A DNA stretch of 47,268 nucleotides from CAZIRF01 sp964541755. Lineage in GTDB: Bacteria; Spirochaetota; Spirochaetia; Treponematales; Breznakiellaceae. Positions 7,642 through 16,772 of this stretch are shown here, piece after piece. Below the pieces are notes generated by a model, which had not been told where the DNA came from, searched no databases, and saw only the letters and a program-made list of their open reading frames with translations. The position numbers and the translations under genes were made by a program. Each line of letters opens with the position of its first letter. The stretch's first letter is position 1. The stretch lies in NCBI GenBank assembly GCA_964541755.1, contig CAZIRF010000021.1, positions 1-47,268 on the forward strand, read 5' to 3'.

Positions 7642-8496
7642 TTACAGCACTGCCTTGCGCAGGTCGTACTCGACAATATCCGTCGCACCCAAGGCCTTGA
7701 GCTTGGGCAGGAGGGCCGGCACCTCGCTGCGCTTGACCGCGATCTTTACCGCATAGCCCGAATCGCCCAACAGGGGCGAGACCGTGGGGCTCCTCATGGC
7801 CGGAAGGCCCTCGACGAGCTCATCGAACTTCGTCTCGACCACGTTCATTTCGAGCATTACCCGCTCGCGGCCGTCGAGGACGGCCTTGAAGAGCATCGCG
7901 AGCTCCTCGATCTTTTCCTTCTTGAAGGGGTCTGCCATGGCCTGTTTCGAGGCGACAAAGCGCGTCGAGGACTCAAGAAGGGTCCCCACGATGCGCAGGC
8001 CGTTCTCCTTGAGGGTCGCCCCCGTCGAGGTGTTGTCGATAATCATGTCGGCATCATCCGGCGGGAAGACCTCGGTGGCCCCGTGCGTACGTACGATTTG
8101 ATAGTCATAGCCCTCTTTCTTGAGCCAAGCCTCGCTTATCGCCACATACTCGGTAGCTACCACGATCTTCTTGGAACGAAGTGCCTTGTCGTCGAGCTCG
8201 TTGGGCACCGCTGCGACGATACGCACGCGGTCGAGGCCCAAGTCCATCACCTCGACGACATCGCTCGAGGTCTCCATTACCCAGTCGAGGCCGGTAAAGC
8301 CCGCATCATGGCTGCCAATCTGCAAAAGCTGCCCCACGTTCTGCGGCTTCATGATCTTCGCGTCGAGCCAGTCGACGTCGATACTGGGGCGGTACGCACG
8401 GTCCGCCAGCTTGAAGCGAATCCCCGCCTCGTCGAAAATCTTCGTCACGTTCTCGTAAATCCGCCCCTTGGGGATCAACATGCGCACAACACCCAT
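7642..8496 (-). CDS. hisG: ATP phosphoribosyltransferase, long form
   Basis: This is the committed, usually histidine-inhibited step: ATP plus PRPP to phosphoribosyl-ATP. The ATG at 8496 is preceded by AAGGAG six bases away and gives MGVVRMLIPKGRIYENV; longer in-frame extensions are not HisG-like. Catalytic-domain signs are RPSIDVDWLDAKIMK, GFTGLDWVME and the PRPP-loop segment IIDNTSTGATLKENGL. The last ~75 residues (VVETKFDELVEGLPAMRSP to the end) form the ACT-like regulatory domain that marks the long HisG, so no HisZ partner is needed. The 284 aa fit. It is the first gene of the operon. Confidence 0.95.
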   Translation of the reverse strand: MGVVRMLIPKGRIYENVTKIFDEAGIRFKLADRAYRPSIDVDWLDAKIMKPQNVGQLLQIGSHDAGFTGLDWVMETSSDVVEVMDLGLDRVRIVAAVPNELDDKALRSKKIVVATEYVAISEAWLKKEGYDYQIVRTHGATEVFPPDDADMIIDNTSTGATLKENGLRIVGTLLESSTRFVASKQAMADPFKKEKIEELAMLFKAVLDGRERVMLEMNVVETKFDELVEGLPAMRSPTVSPLLGDSGYAVKIAVKRSEVPALLPKLKALGATDIVEYDLRKAVL

Positions 8497-8520
8497 TTCC
8501 TGCTCCTTGATCGAACTCGT

Positions 8521-8550
8521 AATATAGACTGATAGCTCCAGCCGGCCCAA
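8521..8550 (-). promoter_or_regulatory. Candidate hisG promoter
   Basis: On the minus strand TTGGGC (8550-8545) and TATATT (8526-8521) are separated by 18 bp and lie 25-54 bp before the hisG ATG. The -10 is good and the -35 weak. The spacer holds one copy of the CTGATAG heptamer (8529-8535). Confidence 0.45.
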
Positions 8551-8574
8551 CGCACACTGTCGCTTGGCCAGCCA

Positions 8575-8598
8575 CCGCGGCTCATAAACGAGCCGCGG
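8575..8598 (-). other. GC-rich hairpin in the hisG upstream region
   Basis: Perfect 9-bp arms (8575-8583 and 8590-8598) flank a 6-base loop. It has no U-tract. Its arms resemble those of the metY terminator next to it (both are built on CCGCGG), so the two could pair alternatively. Confidence 0.45.
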
Positions 8599-8630
8599 CC
8601 CACAGTACGCCTTCCGACACACTGCAGCAT

Positions 8631-8663
8631 AAAAAAAAGGCCGCGGGCGTTGAGCCCGCGGCC
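8631..8663 (-). terminator. Rho-independent terminator of metY
   Basis: On the minus strand a perfect 10-bp stem GGCCGCGGGC/GCCCGCGGCC (8663-8654 and 8648-8639) with a 5-base loop is followed directly by eight T (8638-8631). Confidence 0.85.
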
Positions 8664-8816
8664 TTGAAGTACCGCTTGAGAGTGGTCGCCTGTGGCGACA
8701 CACCCGGACCCTACGCCCCCCGTGAGGAAAACCCGTGAAAATGGTAATGGGCGTACAAAATCCGGTTCATGCAGACACAGTAAATCCCGAAGCAAAGATT
8801 GTCAAGGGGTGGATGT

Positions 8817-10103
<1,287 letters not shown>

Positions 10104-10118
10104 ACCCTGCCTCCTGTT

Positions 10119-10140
10119 ATTACCAGAGTATTCTAGTAAT
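10119..10140. promoter_or_regulatory. Palindromic operator candidate at the metY promoter
   Basis: A 22-bp imperfect palindrome (ATTACCAGAGT-ATTCTAGTAAT; 9 of 11 positions symmetric) covers the -10 box of metY, so a bound dimeric regulator would block transcription. The regulator is not identifiable here. Confidence 0.45.
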
Positions 10141-10158
10141 CATTAGATAATAGCGCAA
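10130..10158 (-). promoter_or_regulatory. metY promoter
   Basis: Minus strand TTGCGC (10158-10153), 17-bp spacer, TAGAAT (10135-10130). The -10 ends 26 bp before the ATG, leaving room for the AGGAGG site. Confidence 0.6.
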
Positions 10159-10170
10159 GCCCCCGCCAAT

Positions 10171-10203
10171 AAAAAAACCCCCTCCCGATTTCCCGGGAGG
10201 GGG
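10171..10203 (-). terminator. Rho-independent terminator of the outer-membrane protein gene
   Basis: The minus-strand stem CCCCCTCCCG/CGGGAGGGGG (10 bp, 10203-10194 with 10187-10178) is followed by seven T. Confidence 0.88.
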
Positions 10204-10242
10204 CCAGTTCAAGCAGTTATGCTCGAATGCTGTGTTCCTTGA

Positions 10243-11388
10243 TTAGAAGGCAACGCCGAAGAGGAAGGGGAGAGACCATGTCACGTCAGCTCCTTCCGCA
10301 GGAACGTCGATCTGGAGACCGATATCAAAGCTGCCACCATCGTAGCCCCACTCTGCACCAAGCTTGATGGCGGGAGTGAAAGCGACATCACCAAAGTTGA
10401 GACCTTCTTGGGTAAGGCGGAAGTAAGGAGAAATTGTCCCGAGTCCATACGCAAACTTGACATCATAGGTCATGAAGCTGTTGTCATTCTCAATACCGGA
10501 GATACGGATGGTAACGGGGAAGTTGGCTTTGACGCTGAACTTGTCAACAGCATATGCGAAGTGGTTGTCAATGGAGAAACCATTGAAAGCGGCATCTTCG
10601 GTTGCAGTGGAGTTGATGTTGTTGTTGTACTCCATGCGACCAACGAACTGCAGCATGGCGGTAAGACCAGGGACGAGGCTGGAAGTCTGGACACCGACCT
10701 TGATAAGCTTGGCTTCGTTTTCGCCTTCGTCACGGAAGGATGCACCCACATCACCGAAGCCTGCAATGTTGTACTTGGCAGAGATACCCCACTTGGTGTT
10801 GGCACTGTAGCCATCAGCAAGGTCATTGGTTCCAAAGCCAGGGGTATAACCGAGAGATACGGAAAGACCCTCAACAGGAGTAAGATCGAAACTTACACCA
10901 GGGCCTTCAACAGTAGCATAGCTGGACCAGCGGGAAGCCCACCGGTCGAAGCTGTTGAAGTCGGCACCGGTAGGAACCTTCCACCAGTTGAGCTGCTCGG
11001 TGAAGAGCCCGCCGGAAACGTTACCAACGCTAATCTTGACCATATCAATGGGCTTGAACCAGAGAACCGCGCTGCGGAAGCGGACAACAGGATCGTCGCC
11101 GGTCAGATAAGAAACATCATCTTCATTTTGACGATCACCAACAAAGTTATCTGCGTCAGCATTCTTGAGGTTGGCCCAGAGCTTGAAAGCAGCACCGGCG
11201 CGCTCGTTGCTTACGGAGAACTCAAGCATGTCGGCATCTTTCTGATTCTTGTTATCAAGATGGAAACCATCAGTTCCAAAGATGGACCCTTCCATGGTTA
11301 CTTTTGCCTTTGCGTCCGCGGCGAAAGCTGCGGTTGCAACAAGAGCCATAGCGGTCGCTACAGCTGCTGCTTTAAGGAATTTTTGCAT
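10243..11388 (-). CDS. Porin-like outer-membrane beta-barrel protein
   Basis: Residues 1-23 (MQKFLKAAAVATAMALVATAAFA) are a signal peptide. The mature protein is rich in alternating polar/aromatic stretches such as AAFKLWANLKNADADNF, VGVQTSSLVPGLTAMLQFVGRMEY and GSFDIGLQIDVPAEG. It ends in WSLPFLFGVAF, and a C-terminal Phe is typical of proteins inserted by the BAM machinery. Codon use is more AT-biased than its neighbours, which fits high expression. It has its own promoter, AAGGAG site and strong terminator. I cannot name a specific family; it resembles the abundant porin-like proteins of spirochaetes. The transported solute is unknown. Confidence 0.75.
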   Translation of the reverse strand: MQKFLKAAAVATAMALVATAAFAADAKAKVTMEGSIFGTDGFHLDNKNQKDADMLEFSVSNERAGAAFKLWANLKNADADNFVGDRQNEDDVSYLTGDDPVVRFRSAVLWFKPIDMVKISVGNVSGGLFTEQLNWWKVPTGADFNSFDRWASRWSSYATVEGPGVSFDLTPVEGLSVSLGYTPGFGTNDLADGYSANTKWGISAKYNIAGFGDVGASFRDEGENEAKLIKVGVQTSSLVPGLTAMLQFVGRMEYNNNINSTATEDAAFNGFSIDNHFAYAVDKFSVKANFPVTIRISGIENDNSFMTYDVKFAYGLGTISPYFRLTQEGLNFGDVAFTPAIKLGAEWGYDGGSFDIGLQIDVPAEGADVTWSLPFLFGVAF

Positions 11389-11512
11389 AGCACACTCCTT
11401 TCCTTGTCTGCCACCCCTTTTTGGGATGGTTTTTGTCTGTACAGGAAAGCCATACCCGGTGTTAACCGGCTTGGCATCCTTTCTCTTTATGCAACGGCAA
11501 CGCCGTTACGAT

Positions 11513-11541
11513 ATAATCGCCCGCTTTTGACAAGTCGTCAA
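11513..11541 (-). promoter_or_regulatory. Candidate promoter of the outer-membrane protein gene
   Basis: Minus strand TTGACG (11541-11536), 17-bp spacer, GATTAT (11518-11513), about 125 bp before the start codon, so a long structured 5' leader is predicted. Confidence 0.4.
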
Positions 11542-11677
11542 GCATTTTGTTTGCGATTTGTGTGACATTTGACAAGAAGTGTGTCATTCTGATTAAAAGA
11601 CCTTGAGTATCGGCACGGGAAGCTCCTGGCTTGAACCTTTGCACAAAAAAGCCCGCTCTTTGCACATATTCGCTTGA

Positions 11678-11706
11678 TTGACACTCACGGGTGCCAGGGC
11701 TACCAT
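11678..11706 (+). promoter_or_regulatory. manA promoter, predicted to give a leaderless transcript
   Basis: A perfect TTGACA (11678-11683), 17-bp spacer and TACCAT (11701-11706). Only six bases separate the -10 from the ATG at 11713, and there is no Shine-Dalgarno sequence. Confidence 0.6.
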
Positions 11707-11712
11707 ATCTGT

Positions 11713-12969
11713 ATGAAACAGTTATTCCTCCTTGAAAACAGCATAAAGAATTACGAGTGGGGCTCGACGAGCGCCATTCCCGCCCTCTGCGGCACCCCGG
11801 CCGACGGGAAACCCCAGGCGGAAGTCTGGATGGGGGCACACCCCCAATCATCCAGCCGTCTGGTCGACGCCCGCGAGGCGAAAGCCGCCAGTGCCCCGCA
11901 CGGGGAAGGGGCCGCGGGTGGAACTATCAGCCTTGATCGTTTTATAGAAGAAAACCCCATCGCAGCACTGGGTGCCAGAGACAGCGAACGCTTTGGAACC
12001 CTGCCCTTTCTCTTCAAATTGCTGGCGGCAGGGAAACCGCTTTCCATCCAGGTCCATCCCAGCCTTGCGCAGGCGCAGGAGGGCTGGGCGCGCGAAAATG
12101 CCGCAGGGCTCCCCGTCACGGACGCGAAGCGCAACTACAAGGATGACAACCACAAGCCGGAAATTCTCTGCGCGCTTACGAAATTTACGGCCATGGCAGG
12201 TTTTCGTCCACTTGAAGAGACTGTCCCGATATTGGAGGCCCTGGGCCTCGACATCTTGGCACCAATTCTTGCGCAGATGAAGTCCCGGAACGAATCGGCT
12301 GGTCTCAAAACCCTCCTTGAAGGCCTCTTCGCATTGCCCCCCGAATCCAAAGAAGCCATTTTCGAAGCCCTCCCCGACGCCTGCACGCGCCTTGAGGCGA
12401 GCACGATCGATGGGGTTCCGTCTTCCGAAATCTCCACGCTCATAAAAAACCTCATGGCCCACTACCCCGGCGACATAGGGGTACTCGCCCCCTGCTACCT
12501 GAACATCGTCCAGCTGCAGCCGGGCGAAGCCATTTTCGTGGATGCGGGTATTCTGCACAGCTATGTCGAGGGCTTGGGCGTCGAACTCATGGCCAACAGC
12601 GACAATGTCATTCGCGGGGGGCTTACCCCAAAACACATTGATGTCGATGAGCTCATGGCCATCCTGCGCTTTGAATCGGGGGCCCCTGCCCTTTTGACCG
12701 CGGCCGACGAGCCCCTCGTGCGCTACCCGACGCCCAGCCGCGAGTTCTGCCTCGAGTGCGCCACCCTTGCCCCGAGGGAGACGGTATTTCTCCCGGCAAA
12801 GGGGGCCCGCATCCTCGTTGCTGTAAGTGGAAGCCTGCAGCTCAAAACCGAATCGGAAGTCCTCGCGCTCGAACAGGGGCAGAGCGCCTTTGCAATGGCG
12901 AGCGCGGGAGAAGTGCGGGTAGAAGGCAGCGGACGTCTCTACAGCGCGCGCACAGGAGACGTCAAATGA
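11713..12969 (+). CDS. manA: Mannose-6-phosphate isomerase, type I
   Basis: This zinc enzyme interconverts mannose 6-phosphate and fructose 6-phosphate, bringing mannose into glycolysis. The ATG at 11713 gives MKQLFLLENSIKNYEWGS, the family N-terminus; a TTG further upstream would add a non-conserved stretch. Zinc and active-site motifs are SIQVHPSLAQAQEGW, NYKDDNHKPEILCAL and GEAIFVDAGILHSYVEGLGVE, followed by NSDNVIRGGLTPKHID. The 418 aa are normal. It overlaps the following SGNH gene by four bases (ATGA), tying mannose metabolism to the two esterases. Residues about 60-74 are encoded by the 21-bp dispersed repeat region. Confidence 0.95.
   Translation: MKQLFLLENSIKNYEWGSTSAIPALCGTPADGKPQAEVWMGAHPQSSSRLVDAREAKAASAPHGEGAAGGTISLDRFIEENPIAALGARDSERFGTLPFLFKLLAAGKPLSIQVHPSLAQAQEGWARENAAGLPVTDAKRNYKDDNHKPEILCALTKFTAMAGFRPLEETVPILEALGLDILAPILAQMKSRNESAGLKTLLEGLFALPPESKEAIFEALPDACTRLEASTIDGVPSSEISTLIKNLMAHYPGDIGVLAPCYLNIVQLQPGEAIFVDAGILHSYVEGLGVELMANSDNVIRGGLTPKHIDVDELMAILRFESGAPALLTAADEPLVRYPTPSREFCLECATLAPRETVFLPAKGARILVAVSGSLQLKTESEVLALEQGQSAFAMASAGEVRVEGSGRLYSARTGDVK
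11913..11933 (+). repeat. Copy 2 of the 21-bp dispersed repeat (inside manA)
   Basis: Identical to 3103-3123 in hisD. Its continuation ACTATCAGCCTTGATC (11923-11938) is also identical to 15485-15500 between the CE2 and methyltransferase genes, so three loci share overlapping parts of one sequence. Confidence 0.7.
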
Positions 12970-14177
12970 AGAAATCAACAATGCTGATAGCTGCGGTCTT
13001 GGGCCAGGCCCTAGCAGTTCCCCTCGCGGCCAGCCCCCTGCCCGCGGTAGATTCGCCCGAGACCCTGCGCCTGCGCCATGCGATGGCCCGTCTTCGATCT
13101 GGTGAATCTCTCTGTATTGCCGCCGTCGGTGGGTCGATTACGACCGGTTTCGCGGCAAACCCGCCCGAAGAAAACGGTTGGGCGGCCCAGACGGCCGAGT
13201 GGTTCGAAGACCGCGCTCGCGATTACGGGGGCAGCGTGCAGTTTGTAAATGCCGGTTTGAGCGGGACAGACAGCGCATGGGCAACGGTCCGGCTTCAAGA
13301 GCAGGTCTTGGATCATTGGCCCGACCTGGTCTTTGTCGAGTTCGCCATCAACGACCAGTGGCTCTCCCCCGCCGTACGGGGGCGCTCGTACGAGGGCGTC
13401 CTGCGCCAGCTCCTCGACGACAGCGAGCGGGCCCTCGTCCTTGTGGCAATCAACGAAAAGGCCGCCCCACAAAAGAGCCAGCGCCGTGAACAGGAGGCCA
13501 TCGGGAAGCACTATGACCTTCCCACCCTGGCCTGGGCCGATATGGCAGGCCCCAATGCCGCTTGGGGCAGCTGGTTCGACGGGGCGGAGACCATACACCC
13601 GAATACTGCGGGGCACACGGCCATTGCCGACGGCATTCGAAGCTGGCTCGACGAAGTCTGGGCGAGCCTGCCGGATGATACAGCAGCCCTCCCCGCCGTC
13701 GATACCGCCCTTCCCGCCCCGCGCTCGAGCGACGAGTTCGCCCGGGTGCGCTGGCTGGGCGCGGATAACGCCAAGGTCATCGAAAACACAGGCTTCACAC
13801 CTAGCGCAGACATCCATGGCGAGTGGACGCGCCGCGGGGGGCTCGCCCCGCGCGGTTGGATGACGGCCGACGAAACGGCCCTTTTGAGGGTCGCGGTCGA
13901 AGGCCAAAGTGTGGGCGTCACCATCGCGGAAAGCGACCAATACCGCAACGCCGAAGCCTGGATCGACTTCGCGGACGGGACCTCGAGCCGCAAAATCCCC
14001 CTCAACACCTTTGTCTCCTTTCGCAGCGGCTATCTAGGCTGGGCCTATGTGGAACTTGCCCGGGATATGCCCGAAGGGGAACATGTACTCAACATCCGGC
14101 TTAAAAAGGGCCGCGCTACAGAAAAAGGCCGGCGATCCGGTATTACCGGAATTGTATTGACCGGGGTTCCACGCTGA
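12966..14177 (+). CDS. Secreted SGNH-type esterase with a C-terminal beta-rich domain
   Basis: It begins with a signal peptide (MKKSTMLIAAVLGQALAVPLAA). The SGNH/GDSL hydrolase domain covers residues about 45-235: nucleophile Ser57 in VGGSITTG, block II Gly/Asn in FVNAGLSGTDS, block III Asn in EFAINDQW, and His211 in ETIHPNTAGH. The usual DxxH is ExxH here (Glu208). Residues about 260-403 form a second, beta-rich domain (GWMTADETALLRVAVEGQSVGVTIAE, cut here, then ...SFRSGYLGWAYVEL), probably a carbohydrate-binding or accessory domain. Known relatives remove acetyl groups from polysaccharides, for example CE17-like mannan esterases, but the subfamily is not certain. It is operonic with manA and the CE2 enzyme. 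Confidence 0.75.
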   Translation: MKKSTMLIAAVLGQALAVPLAASPLPAVDSPETLRLRHAMARLRSGESLCIAAVGGSITTGFAANPPEENGWAAQTAEWFEDRARDYGGSVQFVNAGLSGTDSAWATVRLQEQVLDHWPDLVFVEFAINDQWLSPAVRGRSYEGVLRQLLDDSERALVLVAINEKAAPQKSQRREQEAIGKHYDLPTLAWADMAGPNAAWGSWFDGAETIHPNTAGHTAIADGIRSWLDEVWASLPDDTAALPAVDTALPAPRSSDEFARVRWLGADNAKVIENTGFTPSADIHGEWTRRGGLAPRGWMTADETALLRVAVEGQSVGVTIAESDQYRNAEAWIDFADGTSSRKIPLNTFVSFRSGYLGWAYVELARDMPEGEHVLNIRLKKGRATEKGRRSGITGIVLTGVPR

Positions 14178-15370
14178 TGAAGAAAAACCCTTTGAAACCG
14201 GCCCTTATGGAGCACCGGGCCGGGGCTGTAAAGCATGTTGCCGCCTGTTTCTTCATCAGCCTTGTTACCTCAATTCCCGCTTTCGCACAGGAAACCGCAA
14301 TGAACGAACTCATCGAAGGCCTCCAGCCCATGGCAGGCCACAGCTTTACCGCACACGCGCAGGACCCCGAGGGGTCTTGGCGCTTCGTCCCGGCAGATGA
14401 CGAGGCCCTTTCCATCGAGGGCCGGGTGGACCGCGAGGATCCGGCCTCCCCCGTATTCATCTGGCAGGGGACGGCCGTACGCACCCGTTTTACCGGTACA
14501 AAGATTGGCCTGCGCTTCGAGGGCGCACGCGACCGCAACATCTACAACGTCATCATCGACGGGAAGGCGAGCATCCTGCGCCTCGAAAACGGCCTCGAAT
14601 ACGACTATGTTCTCGACACGGCCCTTGAAGACGGCCCCCACGAACTCCTCCTCGTCAAGCGAAGCGAAGCCATGTACGGGGAGGCCCGCTTCAAGGGCCT
14701 GCTTATCGACGGGGACGCCCGTATCGGCCCGCGGACGGAGCCCCTGCCGCTAAAAATCGAATTCTACGGCGACTCGATTACCGCCGGGGCCTGCAACGAG
14801 ATCCCGGACGGCAACGACGACTACGACGACCTCGCCGAACACAACAACTGGAACTCGTACGGAGCCATCACCGCGCGTAGGCTGAACGCCGAATACGCCA
14901 ATATCTCGTACAGCGGCATCGGGCTGCGCTACTCTTGGCACCCCCTCCTGCTGCCGGAAGTATGGGACAGGCTCTACCCGCGCGCGGATTCCCCCGTTCA
15001 CCGCTTCGACGAGCGCAAACCCGACATCGTCGTCCTCAACCTGGGGCAAAACGACCAGGGCTACCCCGACAGCATCAAGAAGCCCTTCCCCGCGGACTTC
15101 AAGGACGGCTACGTGGAACTGGTCCAAGCCATGCGGCTTCGCTATCCACAGGCTTGGATAGTCTGCGCGACCGGGGGCATGGGTGCCATACAGACCTCGA
15201 GAGCCCTCAACAGTGCACTTTTGAAGGCGCAGAAGGAACTCGCGGGGGACAGCAAGATACTCTTCATGAAGTTCAAGGCATTCACCTGGAATCACCCGCG
15301 GGTCGACACCCACGAAAAGATGGCAGCAGAGCTCGAGGCCTTTATCCGGGAGAAAATTCCTCTATTCTGA
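14177..15370 (+). CDS. Carbohydrate esterase family 2-type acetyl esterase
   Basis: 397 aa with an N-terminal export signal (hydrophobic VAACFFISLVTSIPAFA). Residues about 50-190 form the jelly-roll domain typical of CE2 (FIWQGTAVRTRFTGTKIGLRF, IYNVIIDGKASILRLENG, HELLLVKRSEAMYGEARFKG). The SGNH domain follows: Ser200 in EFYGDSITAG, block III NLGQNDQG, and Asp377/His379 in the HPRVDTHEKM segment. CE2 enzymes remove acetyl groups from glucomannan, xylan or mannosides. The start codon shares one base with the stop of the SGNH gene. Beside manA and near a mannobiose-type epimerase, acetylated mannan is a plausible target (inference). Confidence 0.82.
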   Translation: MKKNPLKPALMEHRAGAVKHVAACFFISLVTSIPAFAQETAMNELIEGLQPMAGHSFTAHAQDPEGSWRFVPADDEALSIEGRVDREDPASPVFIWQGTAVRTRFTGTKIGLRFEGARDRNIYNVIIDGKASILRLENGLEYDYVLDTALEDGPHELLLVKRSEAMYGEARFKGLLIDGDARIGPRTEPLPLKIEFYGDSITAGACNEIPDGNDDYDDLAEHNNWNSYGAITARRLNAEYANISYSGIGLRYSWHPLLLPEVWDRLYPRADSPVHRFDERKPDIVVLNLGQNDQGYPDSIKKPFPADFKDGYVELVQAMRLRYPQAWIVCATGGMGAIQTSRALNSALLKAQKELAGDSKILFMKFKAFTWNHPRVDTHEKMAAELEAFIREKIPLF

Positions 15371-15492
15371 TAGTCTCCTCCGCACCCCGTGGGCAAGGGG
15401 GATGCGAACCCGGGGTGGTGAAACCACAGAGGGCCCGGGGGCCGGATAAATCCGGCCCCCGGGCCCTCCCTGTCTGCACAGCAGACTATCAG
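15367..15492. repeat. Palindromic element flanked by CTGATAGTCT / AGACTATCAG
   Basis: Ten-base perfect inverted repeats (15367-15376 and 15483-15492) bound a 126-bp stretch. In its centre is a perfect 16-bp stem (15431-15446 with 15451-15466; 4-base loop) with a smaller GTGGT/ACCAC hairpin beside it. The left end includes the TGA stop of the CE2 gene. No U-tract follows the stem on either strand, so a plain terminator is unlikely. The right end runs into the 16 bases shared with manA. It resembles a short non-coding mobile element (MITE/REP-like). Confidence 0.6.
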
Positions 15493-15502
15493 CCTTGATC
15501 CC

Positions 15503-16762
15503 CTATATTTTTCGCAACAAGAAGCCCTTGAGGTAGCGCGCCTCGGCGAATGCAAGAGGAACCGGGTGGCAGGGTGCCTGCTGATACTCTTCGAGGACCT
15601 GTACCTGTATGCCCAGATCGTGTGCGGCATAGGCTGCCTGCAGGCGCAGGGCCTCGCTGGTCACGAGACCGGAACAGGAGAAAATCGCAAGCAGGCCGTC
15701 CTCGTCAAGGAGCTGCAAGCCCTGCAGGATGAGGTCCTTGTAGGCACCGAGCCCCTTTTCGAGGTTTGCCCGCTTGGGGACCAGCTTCGGGGGATCGAGG
15801 ATGACGAGGTCAAAACGCCGTCCCGCGGCCACAAGGCGGCGCAAGACCTCGAAGGCATCGCCAGAGATTGACTCGCAGGGTATGGGAGTTCCCTCTTTGG
15901 CAGTCGCCACATTCTGCTCTGCGAGGGCGAGGGCTTCCTTGCTCGAATCCACCAGGGTTATCGAACGGGCTCCGGCTCTGGCACAGGAAGCCGCGAAGCC
16001 CCCCGTATAGGAAAAGACATCGAGGACACGGGCGCCCGCGGCGCTGGCAGACACCCGCGCGCGGTTCACCCGTTGGTCGCTGTAAAAACCCGTCTTCTGC
16101 GATGAGGGGTCGACGAGGAAAGAGAGGCCGTTCTCGAGAACGGGAAAGGGCCCCTCCGGCGCAGCACCCCACAGTACGGAGCGCTGGATGGGGAGGCCCT
16201 CGAGCCTGCGCCCATCGCCATCGCTGCGCTCGATAATGGCTTCAAGGGTGAAGGGGGCCGGAATGTGCTTCGGGGCCTCGCGCACAAGGGCATCAAGGAT
16301 TTCAAAACGGCGGGTATCTGCCTCGTGGGTGAGGAGTTGAAGGACGAGTACGGCACCCAGGCGATCGACGATAATACCCGGCAAGCCGTCGGATTCGGCA
16401 TAGACCAGGCGGATGGCAGTGGTTTCGGCCCCCTGCCACTGCGTGCGGCGCGCCATTGCCGCGGCGAGCTTTGCACCCAGCCAGGCGGTATCCGGATATT
16501 CGACCTCCTGCCAGGAGAGGATGCGCAGGCGAATTTTCGAGCCCCCGTTGTACTGGGCCCAGGCGACGAAGCGCCCCTTTGCGTCTGCGACACGCACGAC
16601 AGCCGCCGGCAAGGCGCGACGGCCGCTTTCGACATCGGCAACAAGGGTTGTTTCAATGGCTTTCAAGCTGGAAGGAGCGATGGCACCCGAATAGATCCAG
16701 GGGTGAAACGAGGCGGCGAGCTTTTCGCGGCCGGGAAGAAGGGAGACGGAAAGGTATTCCAT
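15503..16762 (-). CDS. Class I SAM-dependent rRNA cytosine methyltransferase, RlmI-like
   Basis: 419 aa. The N-terminus (MEYLSVSLLPGREKLAASFHPWIYSGAI) is the PUA RNA-binding domain. A central domain contains SDGLPGIIVDRLG. The Rossmann methyltransferase follows, with motif I VLDVFSYTGGFAASCARAGA, VDSSKEALALAEQN and catalytic motif IV FDLVILDPPKLVPKR. SCSGLVT is in place of the usual SCS motif. RlmI methylates 23S rRNA at m5C; the exact target base cannot be deduced. The ATG at 16762 is ten bases after the epimerase stop, with a G-rich run just upstream, so the two are probably one transcript. Confidence 0.85.
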   Translation of the reverse strand: MEYLSVSLLPGREKLAASFHPWIYSGAIAPSSLKAIETTLVADVESGRRALPAAVVRVADAKGRFVAWAQYNGGSKIRLRILSWQEVEYPDTAWLGAKLAAAMARRTQWQGAETTAIRLVYAESDGLPGIIVDRLGAVLVLQLLTHEADTRRFEILDALVREAPKHIPAPFTLEAIIERSDGDGRRLEGLPIQRSVLWGAAPEGPFPVLENGLSFLVDPSSQKTGFYSDQRVNRARVSASAAGARVLDVFSYTGGFAASCARAGARSITLVDSSKEALALAEQNVATAKEGTPIPCESISGDAFEVLRRLVAAGRRFDLVILDPPKLVPKRANLEKGLGAYKDLILQGLQLLDEDGLLAIFSCSGLVTSEALRLQAAYAAHDLGIQVQVLEEYQQAPCHPVPLAFAEARYLKGFLLRKI

Positions 16763-16772
16763 CCCCCCAGTG

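Larger units (their letters stand above)
8497..8816 (-). other. Intergenic stretch between metY and hisG
   Basis: These 320 bp hold a strong minus-strand terminator for metY (8631-8663), a second GC-rich hairpin without a U-run (8575-8598) and a promoter-like pair before hisG. No leader peptide with a run of His codons, no T-box and no gene was recognised. Confidence 0.6.
11389..11712. other. Divergent intergenic region between the outer-membrane protein and manA
   Basis: These 324 bp carry opposite promoters. Also present are an inverted repeat GCAACGGC-AAC-GCCGTTAC in the porin leader (about 11491-11509) and two TTTGACAAG direct repeats about 40 bp apart. No gene was found. Confidence 0.55.

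Noticed and set aside
8497..8816. T-box or histidine leader-peptide attenuator before hisG
   Set aside because: No run of His codons in a short frame, no T-box sequence, and the U-run hairpin precedes rather than follows the possible antiterminator.
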